Below the pieces are notes generated by a model. That model was not told where the DNA came from and ran no database searches. It was given only the letters and a program-made list of their open reading frames with translations. From Oscheius dolichura (taxonomy: Eukaryota > Nematoda > Chromadorea > Rhabditida > Rhabditidae), in the NCBI GenBank assembly GCA_932521035.1, contig OW051497.1:7936001-8000000 (forward strand): a stretch of DNA of 64,000 nt. The letters are read 5' to 3'. This document shows, one piece after another, positions 1-9,691 of the stretch. The position numbers were made by a program, and so were the translations under genes. Every line of letters begins with the position of its first letter. Within the stretch, counting starts at the first letter, position 1.

Positions 1-116
1 TAAGGGAAGCCGTAGAGGCTACTAATCAACAAGGTCAGCTGATCTCTTTCTCTCTCTCCCTCTCGCCCGGGGAACTTTTCCCGAAACTTATAAAACCAGC
101 ACTTTTGAGGGTTGCA

Positions 117-2355
117 GAAGTAATAACATAAACCATCCTCATGTTTTTAAGATGTTTCTAAAACATATGACGATCGAATTCGCGATTCTCCCGGATGTCG
201 AAAAGACATAAAACATTTTACAGCGGGGGTTGATAGAGAAGAATAGCCACTACGCCTTGGGGGTGTGATCCGCACGAACGAGAAAAAAAAGCGCCAGTGA
301 TTCTTGATAGAAAAAAAAAACAGGAGAGGGAGAGAGCATCAATAAAACAAACAATGACACAAACTCATCGTAAATGTTCAGGGATCGGTGAAGCGAATAC
401 TAAAAAAGTTTTTGCTGGTATTCTTTCTGCACTTGAGTTTATGCACGACGAGCATCTGGTGCACAGGAATCTCAAAGCCGAGAATATTCTTATCTTCGAT
501 GTCAATGACTTCAGCAAGGTACTGTACTCTCTATTCAATTGGGAGATGAGACTTTTCAGGTAAAAGTAGCAGACTTTGGACTCACACGAAAAGTTGACTC
601 AAATCTGAAAAACCTGGAATACGTAAACCAATATCATGCGCCAGAGCTCTGCGAAACTGTCCAAAACGAAGTGCTCACAGTCAGCCGTTCAACTGATATT
701 TGGTCACTCGGTAAGTGTTCTGTTTGTTCGCTCTCGGTTTCTCTTGTGGGCAATGATTCGTTGGGGATGTAGAGAACTTTTGGTCAGTTGCTGCAGCCTG
801 TCGAGTGCTCGGGGAGAATATTGCAGGGAACATATCCCAAGGGCCGGGACGAGCTGATCGTTTCCAACAATTGGCCGCACTAACTCGGGGATGGGTAGAA
901 AAACAGCCTTGCACCCATTCTCTAAGTGAAAAGGGGAACAGGGAGCAATGGCAATTTCCACGCGGTAAAAATAGCCTCCCCAAGTCCTTGGGGCTCATTA
1001 TTTTTTGAACTTTTATTAGGTTTGCGGGGGAGCACACCCAAAAATGATTCGGAAGTAATTCCTTTTTCTTGAAAACCATTTGAGGTGCAAAGACGCCAAG
1101 AGGCTACTCGAGCATGATGTCAGAGAGGCTGGTGTGGGCGCCGCTTTTAACTTTCTAGTGCTTTCCGGTGCAGAAAGGGCGGTACCTCTTCATGGATTTA
1201 CAGTAAACAGTTTTTTCTCCTAATAGCACCAATTAGTCAATCCATTTCGTAGTTCGGTATTTATCTTGGCGGGAACCAGGACCGACAGGGTTTTTTCAAA
1301 ATTCAGTAAACATCTCCAGTATCTGGCGGAAAGATAAAAACTAGCTCAGCTTGTGCAAGCTATCTAGTCACGTTTCACTCCTTTAAATTACACTTTATCC
1401 CATGGCAACACTTCCAGTACAAAAGTCAAGAAGTACCAGGACGCACGCTCTTGTTTGAACACGCTCTAGTGACGCAGTTCTACCTTGTGAATTTCTAAAT
1501 GTTCAAAACTTTCAGGTGTCATCTTCTTCTATTGCATACGCGGTCGATTCCCATGGCAGAAGGCCACAATCATGTGCAAAGCCTATTGGGAATGGGAGCA
1601 ATGGCTGAAGAGGAAGAATCCCATCCTGCCAAAGAAATGGCTCCCATTGAGTGAGAAAGGTCTAAAATTAATGAAGAAGTAAGTCCGGTCTGCTCTTACT
1701 GATCCCGTTGATCTTTCTAGGACCCTTACACCGCGACCAAAAGACAGATGGACGGCCAAGGACATGAGGAAGTGTATAGCCAAGGAGAAGGTTCTGAAGC
1801 CCCTAAAGGTAGAGCAGATGGAGTAATGTGCCCGCCACCAGTGTTGTCACCCCAGCACGAATCCTTTTCCCCCATCCTCCCGCATGTCTCATCCATCTTC
1901 CCCACCACAACGCACGTTGACCCTCTCCCCTGCTAAATGTTTCGGTTTTTCACGTTGTGATGGTACCCTTCGGGCGTCAGCTGGTCAAAACATTATGTTT
2001 TTTGACCAAGTGGACCCGTTCTTCTAGCATGTATATATTCGGTTTGCTTCAGTTATTGTACTGTAAATAAAGCTCTATTTATCTGCACCTGCACTCTTCA
2101 AAAGGCAATTTTTTAAACGCAATCCGTTTAGAGTGAATCCTCAGTGGAATATGTTTACCACCCGACGGACTTTGGTCACCCGAAGCCGCATAAGGTACGG
2201 TAGCCCCGCTTTCTAATCATCCAAGCTGCTCATTTTAGAAGGATGACGATAAAAATGACCCCCGAAAGAAAAGCACTCTTCAGCATTGGATAAGCACGAC
2301 GCTATCCACGATGGCAGAGATCAGTGAACAAGTCGTCTCAGCTAGGGACGACTAA
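117..2355 (+). CDS. SBK-family (SH3-binding-domain kinase-like) protein kinase, 5' end missing
   Basis: Serine/threonine-kinase-like protein whose start lies left of the window. Exons that join in phase are 382-518, 560-710, 1516-1678, 1721-1808, 2132-2194 and 2239-2355 (TAA); an earlier exon near 117-200 reads like the N-lobe (HPHVFKMFLKHM) but its splice to 382 is unclear. Visible kinase motifs are VHRNLKAENILIFD (catalytic loop), VADFGLTR (DFG), YHAPELC (APE), STDIWSLGVIFF and RGRFPW, then a basic C-lobe and a short hydrophilic tail (WISTTLSTMAEISEQ). The LIFD after the catalytic loop and the PELC/FPW pattern are typical of the SBK/NKF group. The usual HRD is HRN, so the catalytic aspartate is replaced and the protein may be a pseudokinase. 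Reading on past 1808 would give an alternative stop at 1826. An AATAAA at 2066-2071 could serve that short form. Confidence 0.75.
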
Positions 2356-2855
2356 AAAGTCATTTTTAACCACAAAATAATCTTGTCTATGTATCATTTG
2401 GAGTCTCTCTTAAATAGGTTGTGATGAGAAAGAGCTTATATTTTCAGCTGTAAAAAGTCAGTCCTCTCATATAATAATACAAAAGAACGAGTACCCCCAC
2501 CGGAAGTATGTATGTCCATATGATTTCCCCCGGTCATGTTGTCATTGTATTGTAGTTTTCTTGGTCTCCCGAGAAATGCTTATCCGTGGTTCACATATCA
2601 GTATGTCAAACCTATATATTGAAAACGCCCGTGTTCCTCTTCGCCCCCATTCATGTGTCACATTTACTTGTACTTTGTGTCTCTGAAATAAAACCATCCG
2701 ATGACCTTGCTCTTGTTCTTCGTTTTTATTTGAGGGGGTGGTGTCTGAAATCTGAGAACAACAAACGGAGGTGGTGTCAGTCTCATTGAATTCAAATTGT
2801 CCCTCGTTTGCGGTTTCCTTAACAAGCTTGTCGGCTATCCTTCTCGCCGCCGAAT
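2356..2855. other. intergenic stretch, no supported gene
   Basis: About 500 bases between the SBK-like kinase and the next plus-strand gene. It should hold the kinase 3' UTR and the promoter of the following gene. An open frame on the minus strand (2542-2895) looks protein-like but has no matching splice structure and opposes the supported exons. Confidence 0.4.
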
Positions 2856-5616
2856 ATGGTTGCGAACGGCGTAGGCTATTATGCTTCTTCATCAAATCAA
2901 TTCTGCCATTTTCAGGATATCTCCACCTTTGTATATTTAAATTTTGAGAAAGAAGAAGCCAATTCTAAAGTGGTCATCCCTTCTTCTGTAAATATACATG
3001 ATCCCAGCTTGGAGCAGGTTACGGTAAAGCGGCTTAAAAGTGTGGAGAAAGGATGTAAGCGGAAGGGGTACGGTATTCGAAGGTTCTGCTCAGGTGTCTA
3101 CCCTTATATCAGTATGTCATTTATCAAAGGATCCAATCCGGATAAGAATAACAATATCAATCTATCTCTACCTGCAAATGAACTTGGAGGTATCAGAACT
3201 TCTTCCTCTTACAGTATCTCACCAGGTTTATTCGAATGTCTCCAAACCATCACCGAGCTTCCAAAAGGAAGACGATTACACAAAAACAGGGCAAAGAAGA
3301 CGGGTATTAGCGACGACGGTACTTATAGCTAACTGTAAGATGAGTGTATTCCTCCTTCAGGGTTTCTTATATTTGCCTATAAGACCATGGAAGACATGTA
3401 CAATAGTATGTTTGCTGCTAGTTGGAAGACCTGGACAGGAGCAAGATTATTATGTAAAATGTTACCAGAGAGACTTCCCGTTAAACGGCAAGTTTGATGG
3501 AGAAGATCATTCTGTTTCCCATGTCTCTCTGATGTCTGTCCCCCTTTCTTGACGAAGAGCATGATATCCTCTTTCCGATTCGAGTTAAAATTTCTACGCA
3601 CAATGTTTTCATTAACGAGGACCCTGGATTTCCTCTCACATTTTCCCCTCACAGATCGTCTTCGTCCTTCCTACCTTAATTCGATTTCCAGTTAGAGAAT
3701 GAATAAGACTAGGAAGGATCCTTATCCTTTAGCTGGTTTTTTACCTTTCACAAGGCGGCAAATCGATGAAAATACAGTAAAGCTTGGAAACGGTTCCCGT
3801 TAGGTCCCCCATGGCATTTTCTTTTATTGTTTCTGCGAGAAATTTTTGATCCCAATTTCCGCGTAAAAGCTTCGCCATAATCAGCATTAATCGAATTACT
3901 TCTTCTCCATTTGCAATCATCCAAAAATGACATCATGTACCACACTTTTCAGATTATCATTTTTCAAAAAAGTCGGACGATGTCATGGCTTTACTTACGT
4001 ATTGATGGCACAAATAGAACACCTAATGGTAACCCAATTTGGAGCAACCTGCTAAAATTGGATAAACTCTTCAGAATGATTGTGCGCCAGCCCTCAATGT
4101 CTTACATTATATGAAACCGAAGATTTGTGCAGTCGTTGGGGCCTATCGTGGCATCATGTTCAAAGTAATTTAGTTCCTGGATTGGAAATGACTCTCCTCC
4201 CTTCTAGGTGGACACAGACATCCTGCACACTTTGCATGTTGCAGGCGAGGATCACATCACCGGATACGCTTCAAAGATTAGGGTACGCTACTCGAATAAC
4301 TCAGGTTCGTCATGGACTAGTCTGCGTCCAGTGACTTTTCAGTTTCTTTGGAATTCCCTGATCATCTGGAATTCCGCGATGAGGGGGAAACGGACGAGCA
4401 GGGTAACATCATCCTCTTTAAAGAAGAGAAAGGAGAGAAACTCATGGTTTCCGAAGAGACCCAAACGATTATAAAGACAGAAACACAAACAAGGCGCCGG
4501 TTACCAAGGTACCACGAGGCTTGGCCTGAGTGCCACCTGTTCAGGACCATTTCGATCTATGACTTCCCCTCAATGAAGGACAAGGAAGAGTCCACTTTAA
4601 CGTTCAAGACACCCGCCTTGATGGATGACACGGAAGTGAATGGCATCATTGAGTTCGTAGATTGCCCCAAAGGTATATTACACTCCCCCGGGGGCTGAAA
4701 TGAGTAATAACGTCGTTAAGGTGTCTGGAGACGAAAAGTGCACAGGAAAAATGGGCACGTCGGTTTTTATGAAGATAACCTTTTATCTGTGCAAACAACA
4801 CCCTTCAGGAGTCCGGTCTGTCCATCTTCCGTAAGTTTGCGTGTTCCCTGCAAATCGCCATGGCGATCGTGATCTCTGCCTAAATATTTCTGGGCCAGTC
4901 CACGTTTCTATGTACATAGGACATGGAGCAGTCTAGCAATTGGGTCAAAGAGTAGATTTAATAGCGGAAGCAAACCCGGGCTGACCAGTTAGCGAGGTTA
5001 ATTGATAACGTGATCATTTAAACCTAATTTGCGGAGATGTCCGGAGAACCACGTAGTAGCGTGGTTCCTATAAGTGCAGACACCTGTTAAGGGTTGAAAG
5101 ATGAGAAGGAGCTCAGATTTTGCAGTGGCTTGCACCTACGCCTACAACCTTTTGGAAGTGTTAAAATGGGACCAGACGTTCAAGAAGCTTACGATATCTA
5201 ATTCACACGGGAAGCGAAAGATTAGTTCCTTCTGGAAGCACGAATACTAAATCTTTTGATTTTCCAAGTCTTACTTTAAATCGAAGTGTTCTGTTCTCTT
5301 CTCCAGGATTACTGTATCTTTCAATAGAGAGCTACATTATGAAGGCCTACATATTTCCATTTTCAGCCGGTTGCTACCATCCATCTGACTGTTTCTGCAA
5401 GATCCCCCTCTCCTATGCCTGATGTTCCCAGCAGAACGTGAGCATTTCCTCCGTTTCGAGAACTTCTAGGTATTTGATCTTTTCAGATCCCCCTCAGAAG
5501 TTGCCGTTCCAAAAAAGAAGAATAGCTTGGTTAGAGAGGATTCGCTCCTTTCCCGTCTCAAAGAGAAATACTTCAATTCACCCGAATATCCGAGGGAAGA
5601 TCTCGCCAACAATTGA
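2856..5616 (+). CDS. multi-exon protein of unknown function
   Basis: I do not recognise this gene. Many exons can be chained by phase. ATG at 2856 joins at AAC GGC to an exon at 2916 reading DISTFVYLNFEKEEANSK. Later exons include FLIFAYKTMEDMYNSMFAAS (about 3363-3500). From about 3951, exons reading CHGFTYVLMAQIEHLM, then APALNVLHYMKPKICAVVGA, then DTDILHTLHVAGEDHITGYA, join in phase to a long acidic exon (4342-4673, with TETQTRRRLPRYHEAWPE and GIIEFVDCPK). This continues in phase to VWRRKVHRKNGHVGFYEDN (4727-4829). C-terminal exons near 5101-5249 and 5308-5616 end at a TGA and are rich in S, P and K (VPKKKNSLVRED). No signal peptide or membrane segment is obvious. Exons between 3500 and 3950 and the joins after 4829 are unresolved, so this could be two genes. 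Confidence 0.45.
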
Positions 5617-8600
5617 ATCATTTTCACACTTTTCATGCCCCGAGGTTCTTTTTGAGCTTTTTTCTCCGATTATTGTAGTTTATGTGGCTGACAGGAAATT
5701 TGAATCATGTTAAATTATCAGATTAAAGATTATATACGCATGATGTTTCTACCAACCACCCTCCCCTTTCTCGCGCTCCTTTGAGGGCAAAGAACTCTTC
5801 CGACTGCACTATTCTAAAGGTGGCATCATTCCCCGGAAAGGCTTCACAATAATTGCTTTGCTTATTACAACATCCTTCCTTGTAGCGGTCCATTAAGCAG
5901 TTTGCTGCTGCCGTGTTCAAAATTTAAAAAATTCGGGCAAATGTCCTTTCGGATGATGGATCGTCCCCTGTTTCCATTAAATTTTTCCATTATCCTGGGG
6001 TAGACCATTACCGCCAGGTGAGTTATACCTCCCCCTGTTATGACATAGAGGATTTACACACAGCTGGGAAAGGCCCCAGACTTGGAGTCCAGTCTCCTGG
6101 GAGAGTTCTCAAGGAAGTATTTAGCCCTTTTCCTTGTAAATACTGCTTATGTACTCGTCCTGGGCTTTGATGTTCCTTTAGGAAGACTCTATTCCTCGGA
6201 TCCTTTGCAGGGTAATCCCCTTTCACTCATAGTTTTCTACAAGAGAGCGGCTAATATTCTAGGGGAGCCATCTTAACCAATCAGGTGGTAGAGAATCTAG
6301 ACTAGAACGGACAGAGGAGGTCTTAATGAACATTTCCTGATGGAGCACGCGCTCGTTGTGTTTTAAGCATTAATTCCTAAATCCGCATCACTTTTTAATC
6401 TGAAAATTAAGTTAGACTCTTGTTTTTATTTTTTCCCTTCGGTAGACAGATTTTGCTCTGAAAAATAAGCTATAAATAGTGGTAGAAAACATCAAAATAG
6501 ACATAAAAATAGAGGAAAATAAATAAATCAATGCTAACCGTATTCATTGAGTTATTACCCTCCGCCTACGTAGGGCATAATATTTACAGGGAAGGACAAC
6601 ATTCTGGAGTATGTAAAAACTGCCACATAACACGCACAAGTTTTCTGATCCCTCGCCACCACCTGCGCTCACTTATACCTCTCCTTTTTGTGTGGCGCAC
6701 CTCCCAAAACATTCTATTCATTAGTCCACACACTTCATGAATGTTTCCTCTCACTTCTTTTGGGTTGAAACCTCGGCCAATAGCGAGGTGTCAGTCAGCT
6801 GGGAAGAGATAGACGAGCGGAAGTTTGTTTTTCACATTTTCACTACGATTACTAGTGAGTCGATGTGTGTGGAAAAGACAGTTTATTTCACTCCAAACAT
6901 CCATGGCTGTTGTTCCTTTTTGTTCTTCCCTTCTCAGACTCCTGGTCAATTCTCCCGTTCCCGGGGAGCACATTTGGTCACGCGAACTTGTCTCACAGAT
7001 TGGGTCATTTCATTACCATAACTTGAGTTATGAGACGTCTATTAGTCTTCATTATCGGAGTCGGAACAACATCTCACAATTCAGTTTAGACAACCTCCTC
7101 ACCGGGATCAACCTTTCTCCTAAAAGTTGAACATTCGAGTTACATTTGGGTGATGTGGCTTTCATTTCCAAAGTAATGACCACTTGTCTGCCCATCCTCG
7201 TTTTAGAATTCACATTCAAGTCTCTGTTTTGTACGTCACCCGATAACACTTCCGCTTCCTTCTTCCCTGTAGAAGAAAATTCAAATCTGTAGTTGACTTT
7301 TGACTTTTTTCGTTTCTTTAAATGGTGATGCGCTTCCCGCCTTATTACCGGTCATCTTCCGCATCATATTTCCTCTTCCTTCTCTGACAACATTCCCATT
7401 AATAAGCGGCATCACCAGTTGCTAGATAAATGACTCAAGACCGTTGGAAGTTAAAAATCTCCCGTCTAGCCAACTTTTTCCCCTTTTAAATGACCTCATC
7501 ATGTAATTTCAGTCCCCTCTTCGAATCCATCGGGTTCAAGGATCGCTTGTTGGTCACAAATGTTAATCACAAATTGAAGCTGTTGTTTTCCACCACAAAT
7601 CGCTCTTGCCCTACATTTTTTCTCGTCTTAAATGTTGTTTTTTGTTTAAGATTCCCGGATTTACAGGGATTAAGATGCAATTTACTCATTTTGTCGTGTT
7701 CAGCAGAAAAAAGAGAGAAGAACAATCGTGTCACCCTAGACAATCTCTGAATTAAGCCCCTCCTTTCAAAGGTTTCATCTGGAAAAATGTCTTCAACTTC
7801 CGGGGGCTTCCCAGACTGAACTTGATGACCGCTGTACTAGTCTCGACAAGTATTGTCAATCCTCAAAACATTGTTTATGCGTGGGTTTCCCGACTGGAGA
7901 AATCTGAGTTTTTGCGATATTTGAGATGTGCCTAATGTGAAGTCTGTCATGTGCATTTAGGGAGGCTGTACCTCTGTTGCCCGGAGGAATTTAATTTTAC
8001 TCCGCCTGGTTCCTGGGACTAATCATTGCATAAGAATATGGGCTGCAAGCTGCCAAATGATCATCCCCCTCCAAAGGGCAAGGCTTATCAACTTCTGACT
8101 CTTCGTTTTCATTGAAGACCCGGCATCCCCTGTTTACCAAGGAATTAACTTTGATTGACTTACAGTAGTCCTCCTGATAACATTCCTTTGTCTCGGAATT
8201 AATCCTTGCCCTAGAGCCAATAGGGCAGATAAACACACTATTTACCACATGTTAAAAGCACAAAAAATGGAGTGTACCCCCAGTACTCCTCCGTTTTTTC
8301 ACCTGATTATGCCAGTTCATGGCGCTTCATACAGCCATATAAGTTGTTCTCTCCCTATTCTATCAGACGACATAAAAATATGTTTTTGTTAAAATTAAAT
8401 CATGAATCGGCCTTCGTTAGTAAGACAATTTTACAATTATGATGATCACGTGTCGTCGTATCTCCCCCTCACCGTTTCTTCCATTCCCCAGACGAGGTTT
8501 TATTCTCAGCTGATAGTCGGAATTGTCTGATTCATAATAATTGATAATAGGCTACTGTAACCATCCCGCCCACCTCCCACATTCTCATGGCAGAGGTCTC

Positions 8601-8890
8601 AAATCCGTTTGAGTGTGAACCAGCCAGAGGATTCCCTTTATTGTCTCTCCAGTTGTTCCACATTTTTCATAGAACATCAGAGAGCCTTTTCCGAAATCTC
8701 GAGATGATGTCTGAAGATTCCACACTACGATTGCACTAAACAACTTCTGACAAGTGAATTATTTATTGTCTCGACTTCACTCCCCCACTCATCTGGCATC
8801 CAATCTTATTCTAAAATTGCCCCCTCTGTTATGAATAACACCTCTTGTTCATTCCGCCTTTCTTTTTTTCTTAAAAACCACCTACACTTT
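5617..8890. other. 3.3 kb gene-poor stretch upstream of the neuropeptide gene
   Basis: No reading frame here shows a recognisable domain or a consistent exon chain. The DNA is mostly plain AT-rich to pyrimidine-rich sequence. It probably contains the upstream regulatory region of the NLP-1-like gene and the 3' UTR of the unknown gene before it. Confidence 0.4.
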
Positions 8891-8907
8891 TTCTTTCAGC
8901 AAACAAA
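8891..8907 (+). promoter_or_regulatory. probable spliced-leader trans-splice acceptor of the neuropeptide gene
   Basis: A strong acceptor, TTCTTTCAG, ends at 8899 and is followed by eight A-rich bases and the ATG at 8908. No upstream 5' UTR exon is needed. A very short leader after an unpaired acceptor is the usual mark of SL trans-splicing in nematodes; a conventional 5' UTR intron is the alternative. Confidence 0.5.
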
Positions 8908-9428
8908 ATGGCCTCATCCAGGAGTGTTGCCCTCGCTTTTCTTCTTGTGGCCTTTGTCTGCGCCGAGGTTTGTCTACCTTCCCTTTTATGAGGTACTGTA
9001 TCTCTTACAGTTGGTGGATTACGATATGCTCGAATCCAAAAGAGGAGTGGACCCGAACGCCTTCAGAATGAGTTTTGGCAAGCGTCGGCTGGATCATAAC
9101 GCCTTCCGTATGAAGTTCGGAAAACGCAGTGTAAGTCTTTCTTCCTAGGGACGACAGTAGTCGGTTATTCTTAACCGCGGGGGAGACATGCCAAAGACCC
9201 AAATTCCTTAATAACTCAAAACCGGCTGAATTTGGGCCCTCGTGGTTTCCCGAACCTAAAACCAACACGCGTTCCGTTTTTTGACCTCGAAATTGATGTG
9301 AAAATGACGTTTTCTATTGGCAACAATAAGGAATTCATTTTTAGGGACCTCCTGCTGATGAGAATGCCCAGTCTGAATACGTGAAACGAATGGACAGCCG
9401 TCACTACTACATAGGTCTGGGGCGCTGA
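8908..9428 (+). CDS. nlp-1: NLP-1-like neuropeptide precursor (FRMxF-amide peptides plus YYIGL-amide)
   Basis: Secreted neuropeptide precursor of about 87 residues. Three exons join in phase 0: 8908-8967 (20-residue signal peptide with core [14 protein letters not shown]), 9011-9130 and 9345-9428 (TGA). Exon 2 carries two amidated peptides between dibasic sites: [15 protein letters not shown] and [13 protein letters not shown]. The (D)xNAFRMSFG core matches the C. elegans NLP-1 peptides. Exon 3 gives a spacer ending at KR and then a last peptide, [12 protein letters not shown], ending at the stop, which would yield a YYIGL-amide. Prohormone convertase, carboxypeptidase and amidation would release the peptides. 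The precursor is short, with only two FRM(S/K)F copies. The Ser-to-Lys change in the second copy is unusual. AATAAA follows at 9539. The assignment is confident; the activity of the last peptide is inference. Confidence 0.9.
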
Positions 9429-9538
9429 ACAGCTCCACCCACAAAATACTGTATACACAAGGAAAGTCTCTCCCCAACGTCGATGTCTCTTCTCCCTCGG
9501 TACAAAAGACGCCCCAACTCTAGTTTTCTGTTTGCTTC

Positions 9539-9544
9539 AAATAA
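9539..9544 (+). terminator. polyadenylation signal of the nlp-1-like gene
   Basis: AATAAA 110 bases after the stop codon of the neuropeptide precursor, followed by T-rich sequence. Confidence 0.65.
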
Positions 9545-9691
9545 AGGGTTTAATGTTGTTTATTCATGTTTATTCGTCTTCTTCATATTCAGAGGTCATA
9601 GAAGAGTGTATTATGTGCACAAAGAGATCTTAATCCCGACTACCATTTGATAAAAGGTTCTCACGTGGCGGATGACTCTGACGAAACGCTC

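Noticed and set aside
636..1079. Overlapping frames on both strands after the kinase exon
   Set aside because: The kinase frame continues in phase at 1516 with conserved C-lobe motifs, so this is intron.
2066..2071. AATAAA taken as the end of the SBK-like gene
   Set aside because: Two downstream exons join in phase (2132-2194 and 2239-2355), so the motif probably sits in an intron. It could still serve a short alternative form ending at 1826.
2542..2895. Minus-strand open frame of about 117 codons (HNSLRRSQPYSAARRIADKL)
   Set aside because: It reads like protein, but it overlaps the ATG exon of the plus-strand gene, which joins in phase, and no minus-strand splice partner or domain was found.
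6082..6276. 64-codon plus-strand frame with hydrophobic stretch
   Set aside because: No acceptor or donor logic and no similarity. Expected by chance in this length of sequence.
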